Assembly (NCBI GenBank): GCA_021778015.1
Contig: JAJYCX010000006.1
Coordinates: 19,310 to 83,309, forward strand
Direction of reading: 5' to 3'
Source: Pseudomonadota bacterium
GTDB taxonomy: Bacteria > Pseudomonadota > Gammaproteobacteria > UBA1113
DNA: 64,000 nt
The notes under the pieces were generated by a model. It had not been told where the DNA came from and made no database searches. It saw only the letters and a list, made by a program, of their open reading frames with translations. Below are positions 16,275 through 23,555 of this stretch, in pieces (positions within the stretch are counted from its first letter, which is position 1; every line of letters starts with the position of its first letter). A program made the position numbers and the translations under genes.

Positions 16275-17377
16275 AAAACTCAGTAATCACACCAAAACTG
16301 GTCCACAAAGATTCAGCAGAAGATGTGTTGGTGAGACAACCACGTCCTGCATTGCCATTGCAAATAGAGAAGAGCACGGCGGATCAATGGGTGCAAGCAG
16401 GACTGGGTTGTTTATTAGAATTGTACAAACCCCATGAGCAAAATGGTGATCTATTGCGTTTGGCCTTAGCAAATAGTAATCAAGGGTTGACTAGCCTCTT
16501 TGATAGGACTATCCCTTTGGATCCAGCATGGGAGCCATATCGTGCATTGCCTTATCAAATTATAGAAGCTGAATTTTCAGCGTCACATGCTGGCGTACTG
16601 CAGCAGCTTGAAAATTTTTATGCTAACGCAAACAAAACAGAACACCCTATTGCCGAACTTTTTCGTTCAACCTCTTACAAGATGATTAATCAAGCAGATC
16701 ATTACTTCTTTTATCGCAAAGATCATGAGCATGTGCCTGGTACTATGTTGATTGAGGCTCAACGCCAAGCGGTTTATACCCATGTGTATACAATGACACA
16801 ACATGTTCGTGGAGATGTCACTGTTAGTCTCGATAAACTATATTGCAACTTTTATGGTTATGTTGATCTAATGTATCCGCTTGAATTGGTTGTTGATGAT
16901 ATGCAAGAAGAGCGAGATGCGCGCGCCAAAAAAATAACATACCGTGTTGCCCTTTTTCAAAGGAGCAAGCTGATTGCGATCATAGATTCAGTGGTTAACA
17001 TCATTGACATGAACCAATTCAAGCGTTTTCGCAACCTATTTCTTTATGAAAAAAATGATCACCCGTACGTACCTATTCAAGCCGATAAGGTACAGTGCAG
17101 GTTGGTTGATGCAGAGAACAAGGAATACCCCGCTGAGTGTGTCAGCATTTCTCGCGATAGATGCATGACTACCTATCACAACGTAGCGATAGATGATATC
17201 CGTAGTATCAAAATCCATAGTAATGGACTTGTATTCTCAAGCGCTATTGAACCCGAAGATAGGTCCCAGAAAAACGCTGTTTGGCGCTTTCCTCACTTAA
17301 GCCAGGAGCAGCTAATGGATATGGGCGGGATCATCAAACGCGGATTTATATTGCAAAACTACGAGGTATATCAATGA
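16271..17377 (+). CDS. AfsA-type hot-dog domain protein (A-factor synthase-like)
   Basis: A 368-residue protein starting at ATG 16271, within the exporter's stop codon (ATGA overlap), with GAGAAG upstream. Residues about 135-260 contain the signature of the AfsA repeat (PF03756): a histidine/proline motif DHEHVPGTMLIEAQRQAVY (about 144-162), then the beta-rich hot-dog strands. In Streptomyces, AfsA homologues condense a beta-ketoacyl thioester with dihydroxyacetone phosphate to give a butenolide phosphate. The N-terminal 130 residues may be a degenerate first repeat. The last 110 residues (from about 258) do not look like AfsA; a stretch with ECVSISRD and NGLVFSSAI is faintly PilZ-like, but I cannot confirm that. 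A plain hot-dog dehydratase or thioesterase role is the alternative. Confidence 0.72.
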   Translation: MKNSVITPKLVHKDSAEDVLVRQPRPALPLQIEKSTADQWVQAGLGCLLELYKPHEQNGDLLRLALANSNQGLTSLFDRTIPLDPAWEPYRALPYQIIEAEFSASHAGVLQQLENFYANANKTEHPIAELFRSTSYKMINQADHYFFYRKDHEHVPGTMLIEAQRQAVYTHVYTMTQHVRGDVTVSLDKLYCNFYGYVDLMYPLELVVDDMQEERDARAKKITYRVALFQRSKLIAIIDSVVNIIDMNQFKRFRNLFLYEKNDHPYVPIQADKVQCRLVDAENKEYPAECVSISRDRCMTTYHNVAIDDIRSIKIHSNGLVFSSAIEPEDRSQKNAVWRFPHLSQEQLMDMGGIIKRGFILQNYEVYQ

Positions 17378-17667
17378 ACCAAACAATCAGCCAGATCATC
17401 CAAACTGCCATTGATGCGCAAGCACCCTTGTTACCTGTGCCAATCGATACGTCCCAGGGAGAAGCGACTCCTCTTTTTGGGCCAGGAAGCGTTTTAGATT
17501 CATTGGGGTTAGTGACACTCATTTTGAATATAGAAGAAATGGTTGAAATGCAGATGGGCGTTGCTATCACGATCGTCAGCGAGAAAGCGATGTCTGCATA
17601 CCGTAGCCCCTTTGCTACCATTGGTTCTTTAGCCGAATTCATTACCTCATTAATACAGAAGAAATAA
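17374..17667 (+). CDS. Acyl carrier protein 1 of the biosynthetic operon
   Basis: A 97-residue carrier protein. ATG 17374 overlaps the previous stop (ATGA) and has GAGG upstream. The phosphopantetheine attachment serine is in SVLDSLGLVTL (Ser about 46), the standard DSL motif, followed by acidic helix II (NIEEMVE). It is unrelated at sequence level to the primary AcpP of this window (35457-35699), so it is a dedicated carrier. No phosphopantetheinyl transferase lies nearby; a genomic one must serve it. Confidence 0.85.
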   Translation: MNQTISQIIQTAIDAQAPLLPVPIDTSQGEATPLFGPGSVLDSLGLVTLILNIEEMVEMQMGVAITIVSEKAMSAYRSPFATIGSLAEFITSLIQKK

Positions 17668-17668
17668 C

Positions 17669-18370
17669 ATGCGTAAGCAACTAGTGACATTGATTACAGG
17701 CACCCGTAAAGGCATTGGGAAATATCTAGTTAAACACTATTTGCAGCAAGGGCAGCAAGTGGTAGGGTGTAGTCGCGCACCAGTAGATTGGCACTTACCT
17801 GGTTACACACATTTCTGTGCTGATGTAGCAGATGAAGAAGCGGTTCGTCGGATCATCACTTTTATTCGTACGACTTATGGACAGCTGGATCATTTGATTA
17901 ATAACGCGGGTATAGCGAGTATGAATCATTTTCTGCTTACACCGTTAGACACAGCACAAAATGTTTTTCAAACGAATCTGATGGGTTCCTTTCTATTTTG
18001 TCGTGAAGCAGCCAAGCTGATGGCGCCTAAGCAGTTTGGCCGTATTGTTAATTTCACGACGGTTGCTACACCGCTTAATTTGGAAGGGGAGGCTATGTAT
18101 GCCGCTTCTAAAGCAGCCATTCTTTCGATGACCGCGATTGCTGCACGAGAGTTGGCACCACTCGGTATCACAGTTAATGCGATTGGGCCCACGCCCATTG
18201 AGACGGATTTAATTCGTTCTGTCCCTAAAGACAGCATGGATCGTTTACTCTCGAGACAAGCCATCAAACGATTTGGCACCTTTGAGGATGTTGCAAACGT
18301 CATCGATTTTTTCTTACGCAAAGAAAGTGCATTTGTTACGGGTCAGAATATTTATTTGGGAGGCGTATGA
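17669..18370 (+). CDS. SDR oxidoreductase (3-oxoacyl-ACP reductase-like)
   Basis: A 233-residue classical short-chain dehydrogenase. The nucleotide-binding motif is TGTRKGIG (about 10-17), NNAG is at about 79-82, and the active-site YxxxK is YAASK (about 144-148). The catalytic serine position appears to be threonine (FTTVA instead of the usual SS), a tolerated change that is worth checking. It should reduce a keto group on a carrier- or lactone-bound intermediate with NADPH. It starts one base after the ACP 1 stop and overlaps the ligase by four bases. Confidence 0.88.
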   Translation: MRKQLVTLITGTRKGIGKYLVKHYLQQGQQVVGCSRAPVDWHLPGYTHFCADVADEEAVRRIITFIRTTYGQLDHLINNAGIASMNHFLLTPLDTAQNVFQTNLMGSFLFCREAAKLMAPKQFGRIVNFTTVATPLNLEGEAMYAASKAAILSMTAIAARELAPLGITVNAIGPTPIETDLIRSVPKDSMDRLLSRQAIKRFGTFEDVANVIDFFLRKESAFVTGQNIYLGGV

Positions 18371-19749
18371 ATACGCTCTGTGAATTGTTCAGCCGATTTG
18401 AAGCGGCAAAAGAGAAAAAAGCGCTCATAACCTCTAAAGAAGAGATGACATACGGGCAGTTGTTAGCTAAGATTCAGGATGCTGACTTGCTCGCACGAAA
18501 ATACAGTTGTGTAGGTATAACTGTGTTGCTGGTTGGGGATTATTCTTCATCGACTATTGCCTGTTTGCTCGCATTGTGGCGTTTAGGCAATGTGGTGGCA
18601 TTGTGCTGCGCGGCCCAGGATGCGCTCGTTAATGAGCGTGCTCATCTTGTTCAAGCAGCGCGAGTAATCAAAATAGGAGAAGGTAATCAAATAGATATTT
18701 TTCCTACTGGTATTGAAACTTCCCATCCAATACTGAGCGACATGAACCACCGTAAAGAAGCCGGCTTTGTGATTTTTTCCTCCGGGTCAACGGGGCAGCC
18801 AAAAGCAAGCATTCACTCAGCTTACGCCATGCTCGATAAACACGTATTAAAAAAACGATGTTTTACTTCCATTTCCTTTCTTTTGTTTGATCATATCGGT
18901 GGATTTAACACGCTGTTCTATGTTCTATTCAATGTAGGAAAGCTTGTTATACCTGCATCGCGGTCACCAGATGTGGTCGCACAAGCGATAGCACAGCATC
19001 GCGTGGAGACCATCACGGCGTCGCCTACCTTTCTTAATTTGCTTGTGATGAGCGGCGCATTAATGCGCTATGATTTCAGTAGTCTTAAAGTCATCAACTA
19101 TGGAACAGAGCCCATGCCAGAGAGTCTGCTAGTGGTGTTAACTCAGCAGCTGCCTTGGGTAAGATTCTCACAAGCGTATGGGCTAAGTGAGACGGGTGTG
19201 ATGCCCGCTAAATCGGTTTCATCTTTGTCCACTTGGATAACATTTGATAAAGAGCAATGTAATATTCGTATTGTGGATGGCTTGTTGGAAGTGAAGGTAA
19301 AGACAAGCATGCTTGGTTACATCAACGCCTCTTCGCCATTTACATCAGATGGTTATTTTAAAACGGGCGATGCAGTGCAGCAAGAAGGCGATCGCTACCG
19401 TGTGCTAGGGCGACAATCAGACCTCATCAATGTTGGCGGTGAAAAAGTCTACCCTAACGAAATAGAAAATGTGCTTCGCAATATGCCTGGGGTACTTGAA
19501 GTGGCGGTGACGGCATTGGAGAACCCGATCATGGGGCAGGTGGTTGGCGCCGCATTTAAATTGCAGACAACCGAAAAATTAACATCATTTCGTCGTCGTC
19601 TCTATGAATTTTGTCATCAAAGATTGCCAGCCTCGTACATACCACGAAAAATCTTGATCACCGATGCCCTATTACATACAGCGAGATCAAAAAAATTAGG
19701 GGCGTTCGCTTTGCAATCTACATTGATTAAAGAGGGGGAAATGGTATGA
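18367..19749 (+). CDS. AMP-forming acyl/aryl ligase (ANL superfamily)
   Basis: A 460-residue adenylating enzyme that activates a carboxylic acid and probably loads it onto one of the flanking carrier proteins. Conserved elements: the P-loop IFSSGSTGQPKAS (about 137-149), AYGLSETG (A5, about 272-279), the hinge region FKTGDAV and GRQSDLINVGGEKVYP (about 338-366), and the catalytic lysine in ARSKKLG near the end. It is shorter than a typical acyl-CoA synthetase (500-560), resembling compact ligases of specialised-metabolite clusters. Start and stop both overlap neighbours by four bases. Confidence 0.85.
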   Translation: MNTLCELFSRFEAAKEKKALITSKEEMTYGQLLAKIQDADLLARKYSCVGITVLLVGDYSSSTIACLLALWRLGNVVALCCAAQDALVNERAHLVQAARVIKIGEGNQIDIFPTGIETSHPILSDMNHRKEAGFVIFSSGSTGQPKASIHSAYAMLDKHVLKKRCFTSISFLLFDHIGGFNTLFYVLFNVGKLVIPASRSPDVVAQAIAQHRVETITASPTFLNLLVMSGALMRYDFSSLKVINYGTEPMPESLLVVLTQQLPWVRFSQAYGLSETGVMPAKSVSSLSTWITFDKEQCNIRIVDGLLEVKVKTSMLGYINASSPFTSDGYFKTGDAVQQEGDRYRVLGRQSDLINVGGEKVYPNEIENVLRNMPGVLEVAVTALENPIMGQVVGAAFKLQTTEKLTSFRRRLYEFCHQRLPASYIPRKILITDALLHTARSKKLGAFALQSTLIKEGEMV

Positions 19750-19979
19750 ATAGAAATCTGATACGTGCTGAATTGGCTAAGCTACTAGATTTGCCTATTT
19801 CTACCATTACAGACGAATTAAAAATTAGCAATGTTGGTGGATGGGACTCGATTGCATGGGTGTCACTGGTTGCATTTTTGATAGGTGAGCTTGATTGCAA
19901 AATAGAGATACAAAAGCTCATGACTATTCAAACAGTCGGCGATTTGTGGCCCCTAGTTGAAACAGGCGCGATGATATGA
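19746..19979 (+). CDS. Acyl carrier protein 2 of the biosynthetic operon
   Basis: A 77-residue carrier protein with the phosphopantetheine serine in GGWDSIAWVSL (Ser about 37), the WDS form of the motif usual in polyketide and nonribosomal carrier proteins. It is flanked by four-base overlaps with the ligase and the KAS III, so the three are probably made in fixed ratio. The ligase and this carrier form the usual loading pair. The GWDS motif distinguishes it from ACP 1 (LDSL). Confidence 0.83.
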   Translation: MNRNLIRAELAKLLDLPISTITDELKISNVGGWDSIAWVSLVAFLIGELDCKIEIQKLMTIQTVGDLWPLVETGAMI

Positions 19980-20986
19980 GTTTGTCTTTTGCTGATGTGC
20001 AAATACGTGCAGTAACCGCTGCTTTACCTAAAACACGGTTAGAAATGAAAAGTCTTGCCTCCTTATATGGTGAGACTGAAATGAAACGCATTGTTGAAAG
20101 TACAGGTATCTCATCTGTGCGTGTTGCTGGGAAGTTAACTACAGGAAACCTATGCACGGCTGCTGCTCGTCATCTGCTTGCCAATGCAAATGTATCAGCA
20201 AGTGATATTGATGCGGTTGTCGTAGTGACGCAAACACCAGATGATTTCATGCCCGGCGTGGCTTTGGGCATTCATGCGTCTTTGGGTTTGAGGCGAAGTT
20301 GCCTGACCTTTGATCTTAATTTCGGTTGCCCTGGTTTTGTATATGGTCTGTTGCAAGCCGCTATGCTTGTGCGAGCAGGGCATAAAAATGTCCTATTGTG
20401 CGCAGGAGATGTCACCACTAAGCTGATTAAGCCGGGAGATAGGCATGTTCAGGCAGTATTTGGTGACGCCGTGGGTGTCGCTTTACTAGGGCCTGGCTCA
20501 GAAAAAATCGATTTTTTGTTTGATACGGATGGTGCGGGCAGACCGCATCTTCATACCCCACTCACCTATAATTTGTTTCCTGACAGAGCAGCAACGGCGG
20601 GTCATTTATATATGGATGGCAGTGAAGTCATGAAATTTGCACTTTCGCGTGTGCCCAGCATGGTTAGCAAGCTACTTGACCAGTGTGGACTGACTCCAGC
20701 AGAAATTGACCTTGCGTTCTTTCATCAGGCCAACATGCTCATGCTTAAATATCTGAGAAAACTAACTGGTTTTACGCCAAATCAATGGGTGGTTGACTTG
20801 GCCGAAACAGGGAATACAGGTCCTGCCTCGATTCCATTGCTGATGGCTAGATTGCAAAACATTCATGCCATACGCTTTAACAAAGTGATATTATGTGGAT
20901 TTGGTATCGGATTATCAGTTGGAGTAGCTATTACTTCTCTGAAAGAGACACAGCGGATTTCACCCATTGAGGTGGAAGTAAGCTAA
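19976..20986 (+). CDS. 3-oxoacyl-ACP synthase III-like ketosynthase
   Basis: A 336-residue thiolase-fold condensing enzyme of the KAS III group, starting Claisen condensation from an acyl thioester and malonyl-ACP. The full Cys-His-Asn triad is visible: NFGCPGF (Cys about 122), FHQAN (His about 253) and ETGNTGPAS (Asn about 283). It is clearly different from the housekeeping FabH at 30628-31590, so it is specific to this operon. Its N-terminus (LPKTRLEMKSLA) is also unlike FabH. It should make the beta-ketoacyl-ACP that an AfsA-type enzyme would use. A 34-base gap with AAGGAGAA follows. Confidence 0.88.
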   Translation: MSLSFADVQIRAVTAALPKTRLEMKSLASLYGETEMKRIVESTGISSVRVAGKLTTGNLCTAAARHLLANANVSASDIDAVVVVTQTPDDFMPGVALGIHASLGLRRSCLTFDLNFGCPGFVYGLLQAAMLVRAGHKNVLLCAGDVTTKLIKPGDRHVQAVFGDAVGVALLGPGSEKIDFLFDTDGAGRPHLHTPLTYNLFPDRAATAGHLYMDGSEVMKFALSRVPSMVSKLLDQCGLTPAEIDLAFFHQANMLMLKYLRKLTGFTPNQWVVDLAETGNTGPASIPLLMARLQNIHAIRFNKVILCGFGIGLSVGVAITSLKETQRISPIEVEVS

Positions 20987-21020
20987 GAGCATCACATTAA
21001 CTTAAATAAAGGAGAACTCT

Positions 21021-21311
21021 ATGTTTTTGATTATCAGTAATTATGTAGTCCCTACCACGCAAGTGGATCCGCATCGTGCGCAGCACAGTGGATGGGTTGA
21101 GCAATACATCAAGAGCGGTGATTTTATCATGGCAGGACCACGGCGTGGCAAAATCGGTGGTGTAATCGTCAGCAGGTCAATGGATAAAGATAAACTAATG
21201 AAGATTTTGGCGGAAGATTCATTTGTCAGTGAAAATCTTGTTGAGATGCAGATTGTTGATTTTGATGCACCATTTACGTCAGATGAACTTAAGAAATTAC
21301 AAGATATGTAG
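21021..21311 (+). CDS. YciI-like small protein
   Basis: A 96-residue protein with the dimeric ferredoxin-like fold pattern of the YCII family (PF03795): a conserved His near position 18-20 in the first helix (RAQHSGWVEQYIKSGD), a GPRRG turn, and an FDAPFTSDE end. Relatives include chloromuconolactone-type dehalogenases and small enzymes of uncertain activity. In this operon it might act as a lactone or cyclisation helper, but nothing in the sequence proves that. AAGGAGAA precedes ATG 21021; this is the only gene of the operon with a full independent ribosome binding site. Confidence 0.75.
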   Translation: MFLIISNYVVPTTQVDPHRAQHSGWVEQYIKSGDFIMAGPRRGKIGGVIVSRSMDKDKLMKILAEDSFVSENLVEMQIVDFDAPFTSDELKKLQDM

Positions 21312-21320
21312 GTCGTGATA

Positions 21321-23555
21321 ATGAATGATCATAAAGAAGAAGTGGTAATTGTAGGAGCAGGCCCCGTCGGCCTGCTCTTAGGTTGCTGGCTCAGAAAATT
21401 AGGCGTAGGCGTGCGCGTGCTAGAAAAGCGTGCAACTCGCTCGACCCAATCCAAAGCGGTATCGATGAATGCCTATTCACTTGCCATTTTGCATGCACTG
21501 GGTATATATGACCAGTTCGATGCAGTGGGAAAGCGACTGCAGGATCTTCATCTGTATTGGCAACAAAAGCGCCTCATGCATGTGAATTACAGACGGTTGC
21601 CCTCCAAGTACAATTATAGTCTTTGCTTGGTACAACCCAAAACAGAAGCGTTGTTAGAAGCCCATTTTTTAGCATCCGGCGGGATATTACAGCGTGGAGT
21701 AGAAGTCGTTCGTCTGCAAGCGGATTCCGATGCTATCCATGTCTATGCACATCATGCTGAAACCGGTAGAGAAGAGCGCCTCACAGCACAATATCTTGTC
21801 GGTTGTGATGGCAGCAAAAGTATGGTTCGCGAGCAATTGGGCCTTTCGTTTACCGGCAGAGATCATGGTACCGGATTTATCATGGTGGATGGCACTATTA
21901 GTTGGTCTGGCGATGTGAAACGTGTGCACTATTTTGTTAGTGAGGATGCTTTTTTTATTTTGATTCCGTTATCTGATGATAAGCATCGTATCATCATTAG
22001 AACACCCAATAATGATAAAGAAAAAATAGTAGGTAATAAGTTAGCCGTTTATCAAGACCTTATTATGAAATATGGGCCATCGGGTCTTATTCTGCACGAC
22101 ATTGTTTGGGAATCGAATACCACTTACCATAACCGCTTAGCTGAACACTACGGCCATGGGCGTGTTCTGCTAGCGGGTGATGCTAGTCATATTTTTAGTT
22201 CCATTGGTGGGTTAGGAATGAACACGGGCTTCCAAGATGCACTGGCACTCGCTTGGCGTTTAGCGGGCATTTTAAGAAAACGCTTTCGCGAAACGGTGTT
22301 AGCCTCATATGAATTAGAACGTCGTACTTTAACCCAACAATTGATTGATAGCACGAATCAAATGACGGCGCTCATCACACGGGTCAATCGTGATCCAGCA
22401 TCCTTGCGTGATTGGCTGCCGATTATGGCTAATAGGCAGCGCTTGGCTACATTACCGATGCACTTCTCTGGATTAAATCAGCGTTATGAAAAAGGGGTAT
22501 TAGTTGAAAATAACGCGGGTTTAGTTGGGCGGCTTATTCCTTATTTTAAATTGACACATCAGGAAAAATATTTATGCAGTTATGACCTTGTTGATGGCTG
22601 CTATTTCTATCTGATTTATGGCAGTACCTTGCCTAATGCTGCTTTCTGGGAACAATACAAAGAAGTAGTCAAACTGATCCAGCTTCAAAATCCGGATGAG
22701 TGGCAACAGGTGTGTAACTGTCTTGGTTTGCAAACTGAAGAAATGGTGCTTATGCGACCTGATGGTATTGTTGCAGCGAAAGCAGCTATTAACAATGCAA
22801 GTAATGTTTTTTCTCTTATTCTTAACCCATTGATAACACGAGTAGATTCCAGTATGAAACCTTTACTTATTTTTGATCTTGACGGAACTTTGGCCGATAC
22901 GTCACCCGGTTTAGTTGCTGCTTTAAATGCCGTGCTGGCTGACTATAACGAGGCACCCGTTGCACCTGCTTCCGTGCTGCATCTGATTAGCCAAGGCGTA
23001 GTTGGCCTCTTGGGAGGAGGCTTTGGTTCTGCTTATGCCACGATGCCAGATGAAAAGAAACAGGCACTTTCTCAAGCATTCGTAGCGTATTACGAACAGA
23101 ATATGCTGAATGAAATAGCGCTTTATCCTGGCATTGAAACAGCACTGAATGTGCTGAGTGCGCAGGGATTTAAGATGGCTATTTGTTCAAACAAGAATAC
23201 ACTTCTTGTCGCACATATCCTTGAGCATCTGCATATCAGACATCATTTTCTAGCTGTATGTGGCGGTGATTTTTTTATGGGAATAAAAAAGCCAGATCGT
23301 CGTCATGTAGAAGGCACCATGAGGGAAGCCGGTTTTGACGAGTCAACAGCGCATGCGATTTTTATCGGCGATGCGATGTCAGATGTAAACGCAGCAAAAA
23401 ATACGGGGATCCCAAGCGTCTTTCTTACTTACGGCTATGCTGATGTGGCGCCGAATGCTTCGGGGGCGGATGCAGTCGTCCATCATGCTAATGATTTGCC
23501 AGCGGTTATTTTAACCTTGTCAAGCTCTCTGGAATCGGAGAAGGCCCTGGCATGA
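21321..23555 (+). CDS. Fusion of group A flavin monooxygenase and HAD phosphatase
   Basis: A 744-residue two-domain enzyme, started at ATG 21321 with AGGT upstream (an in-frame GTG at 21315 is also possible). Residues 1 to about 505 are a class A flavoprotein monooxygenase of the PheA/UbiH type: FAD-binding GAGPVGLLLG (about 11-20), GCDGSKSMVREQLG (DG motif, about 164-177) and AGDASHIFSSIGGLGMNTG (GD motif, about 288-306). From about 513 a complete HAD hydrolase follows, with FDLDGTLADT (nucleophile Asp), CSNKNT, KKPDRRH and IGDAMSDVNAAKNTG, similar to phosphoglycolate phosphatase Gph. The junction is in one uninterrupted frame. The HAD part could remove phosphate from a phosphorylated lactone intermediate; the monooxygenase would hydroxylate an aromatic or enol-type substrate. 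Confidence 0.88.
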   Translation: MNDHKEEVVIVGAGPVGLLLGCWLRKLGVGVRVLEKRATRSTQSKAVSMNAYSLAILHALGIYDQFDAVGKRLQDLHLYWQQKRLMHVNYRRLPSKYNYSLCLVQPKTEALLEAHFLASGGILQRGVEVVRLQADSDAIHVYAHHAETGREERLTAQYLVGCDGSKSMVREQLGLSFTGRDHGTGFIMVDGTISWSGDVKRVHYFVSEDAFFILIPLSDDKHRIIIRTPNNDKEKIVGNKLAVYQDLIMKYGPSGLILHDIVWESNTTYHNRLAEHYGHGRVLLAGDASHIFSSIGGLGMNTGFQDALALAWRLAGILRKRFRETVLASYELERRTLTQQLIDSTNQMTALITRVNRDPASLRDWLPIMANRQRLATLPMHFSGLNQRYEKGVLVENNAGLVGRLIPYFKLTHQEKYLCSYDLVDGCYFYLIYGSTLPNAAFWEQYKEVVKLIQLQNPDEWQQVCNCLGLQTEEMVLMRPDGIVAAKAAINNASNVFSLILNPLITRVDSSMKPLLIFDLDGTLADTSPGLVAALNAVLADYNEAPVAPASVLHLISQGVVGLLGGGFGSAYATMPDEKKQALSQAFVAYYEQNMLNEIALYPGIETALNVLSAQGFKMAICSNKNTLLVAHILEHLHIRHHFLAVCGGDFFMGIKKPDRRHVEGTMREAGFDESTAHAIFIGDAMSDVNAAKNTGIPSVFLTYGYADVAPNASGADAVVHHANDLPAVILTLSSSLESEKALA

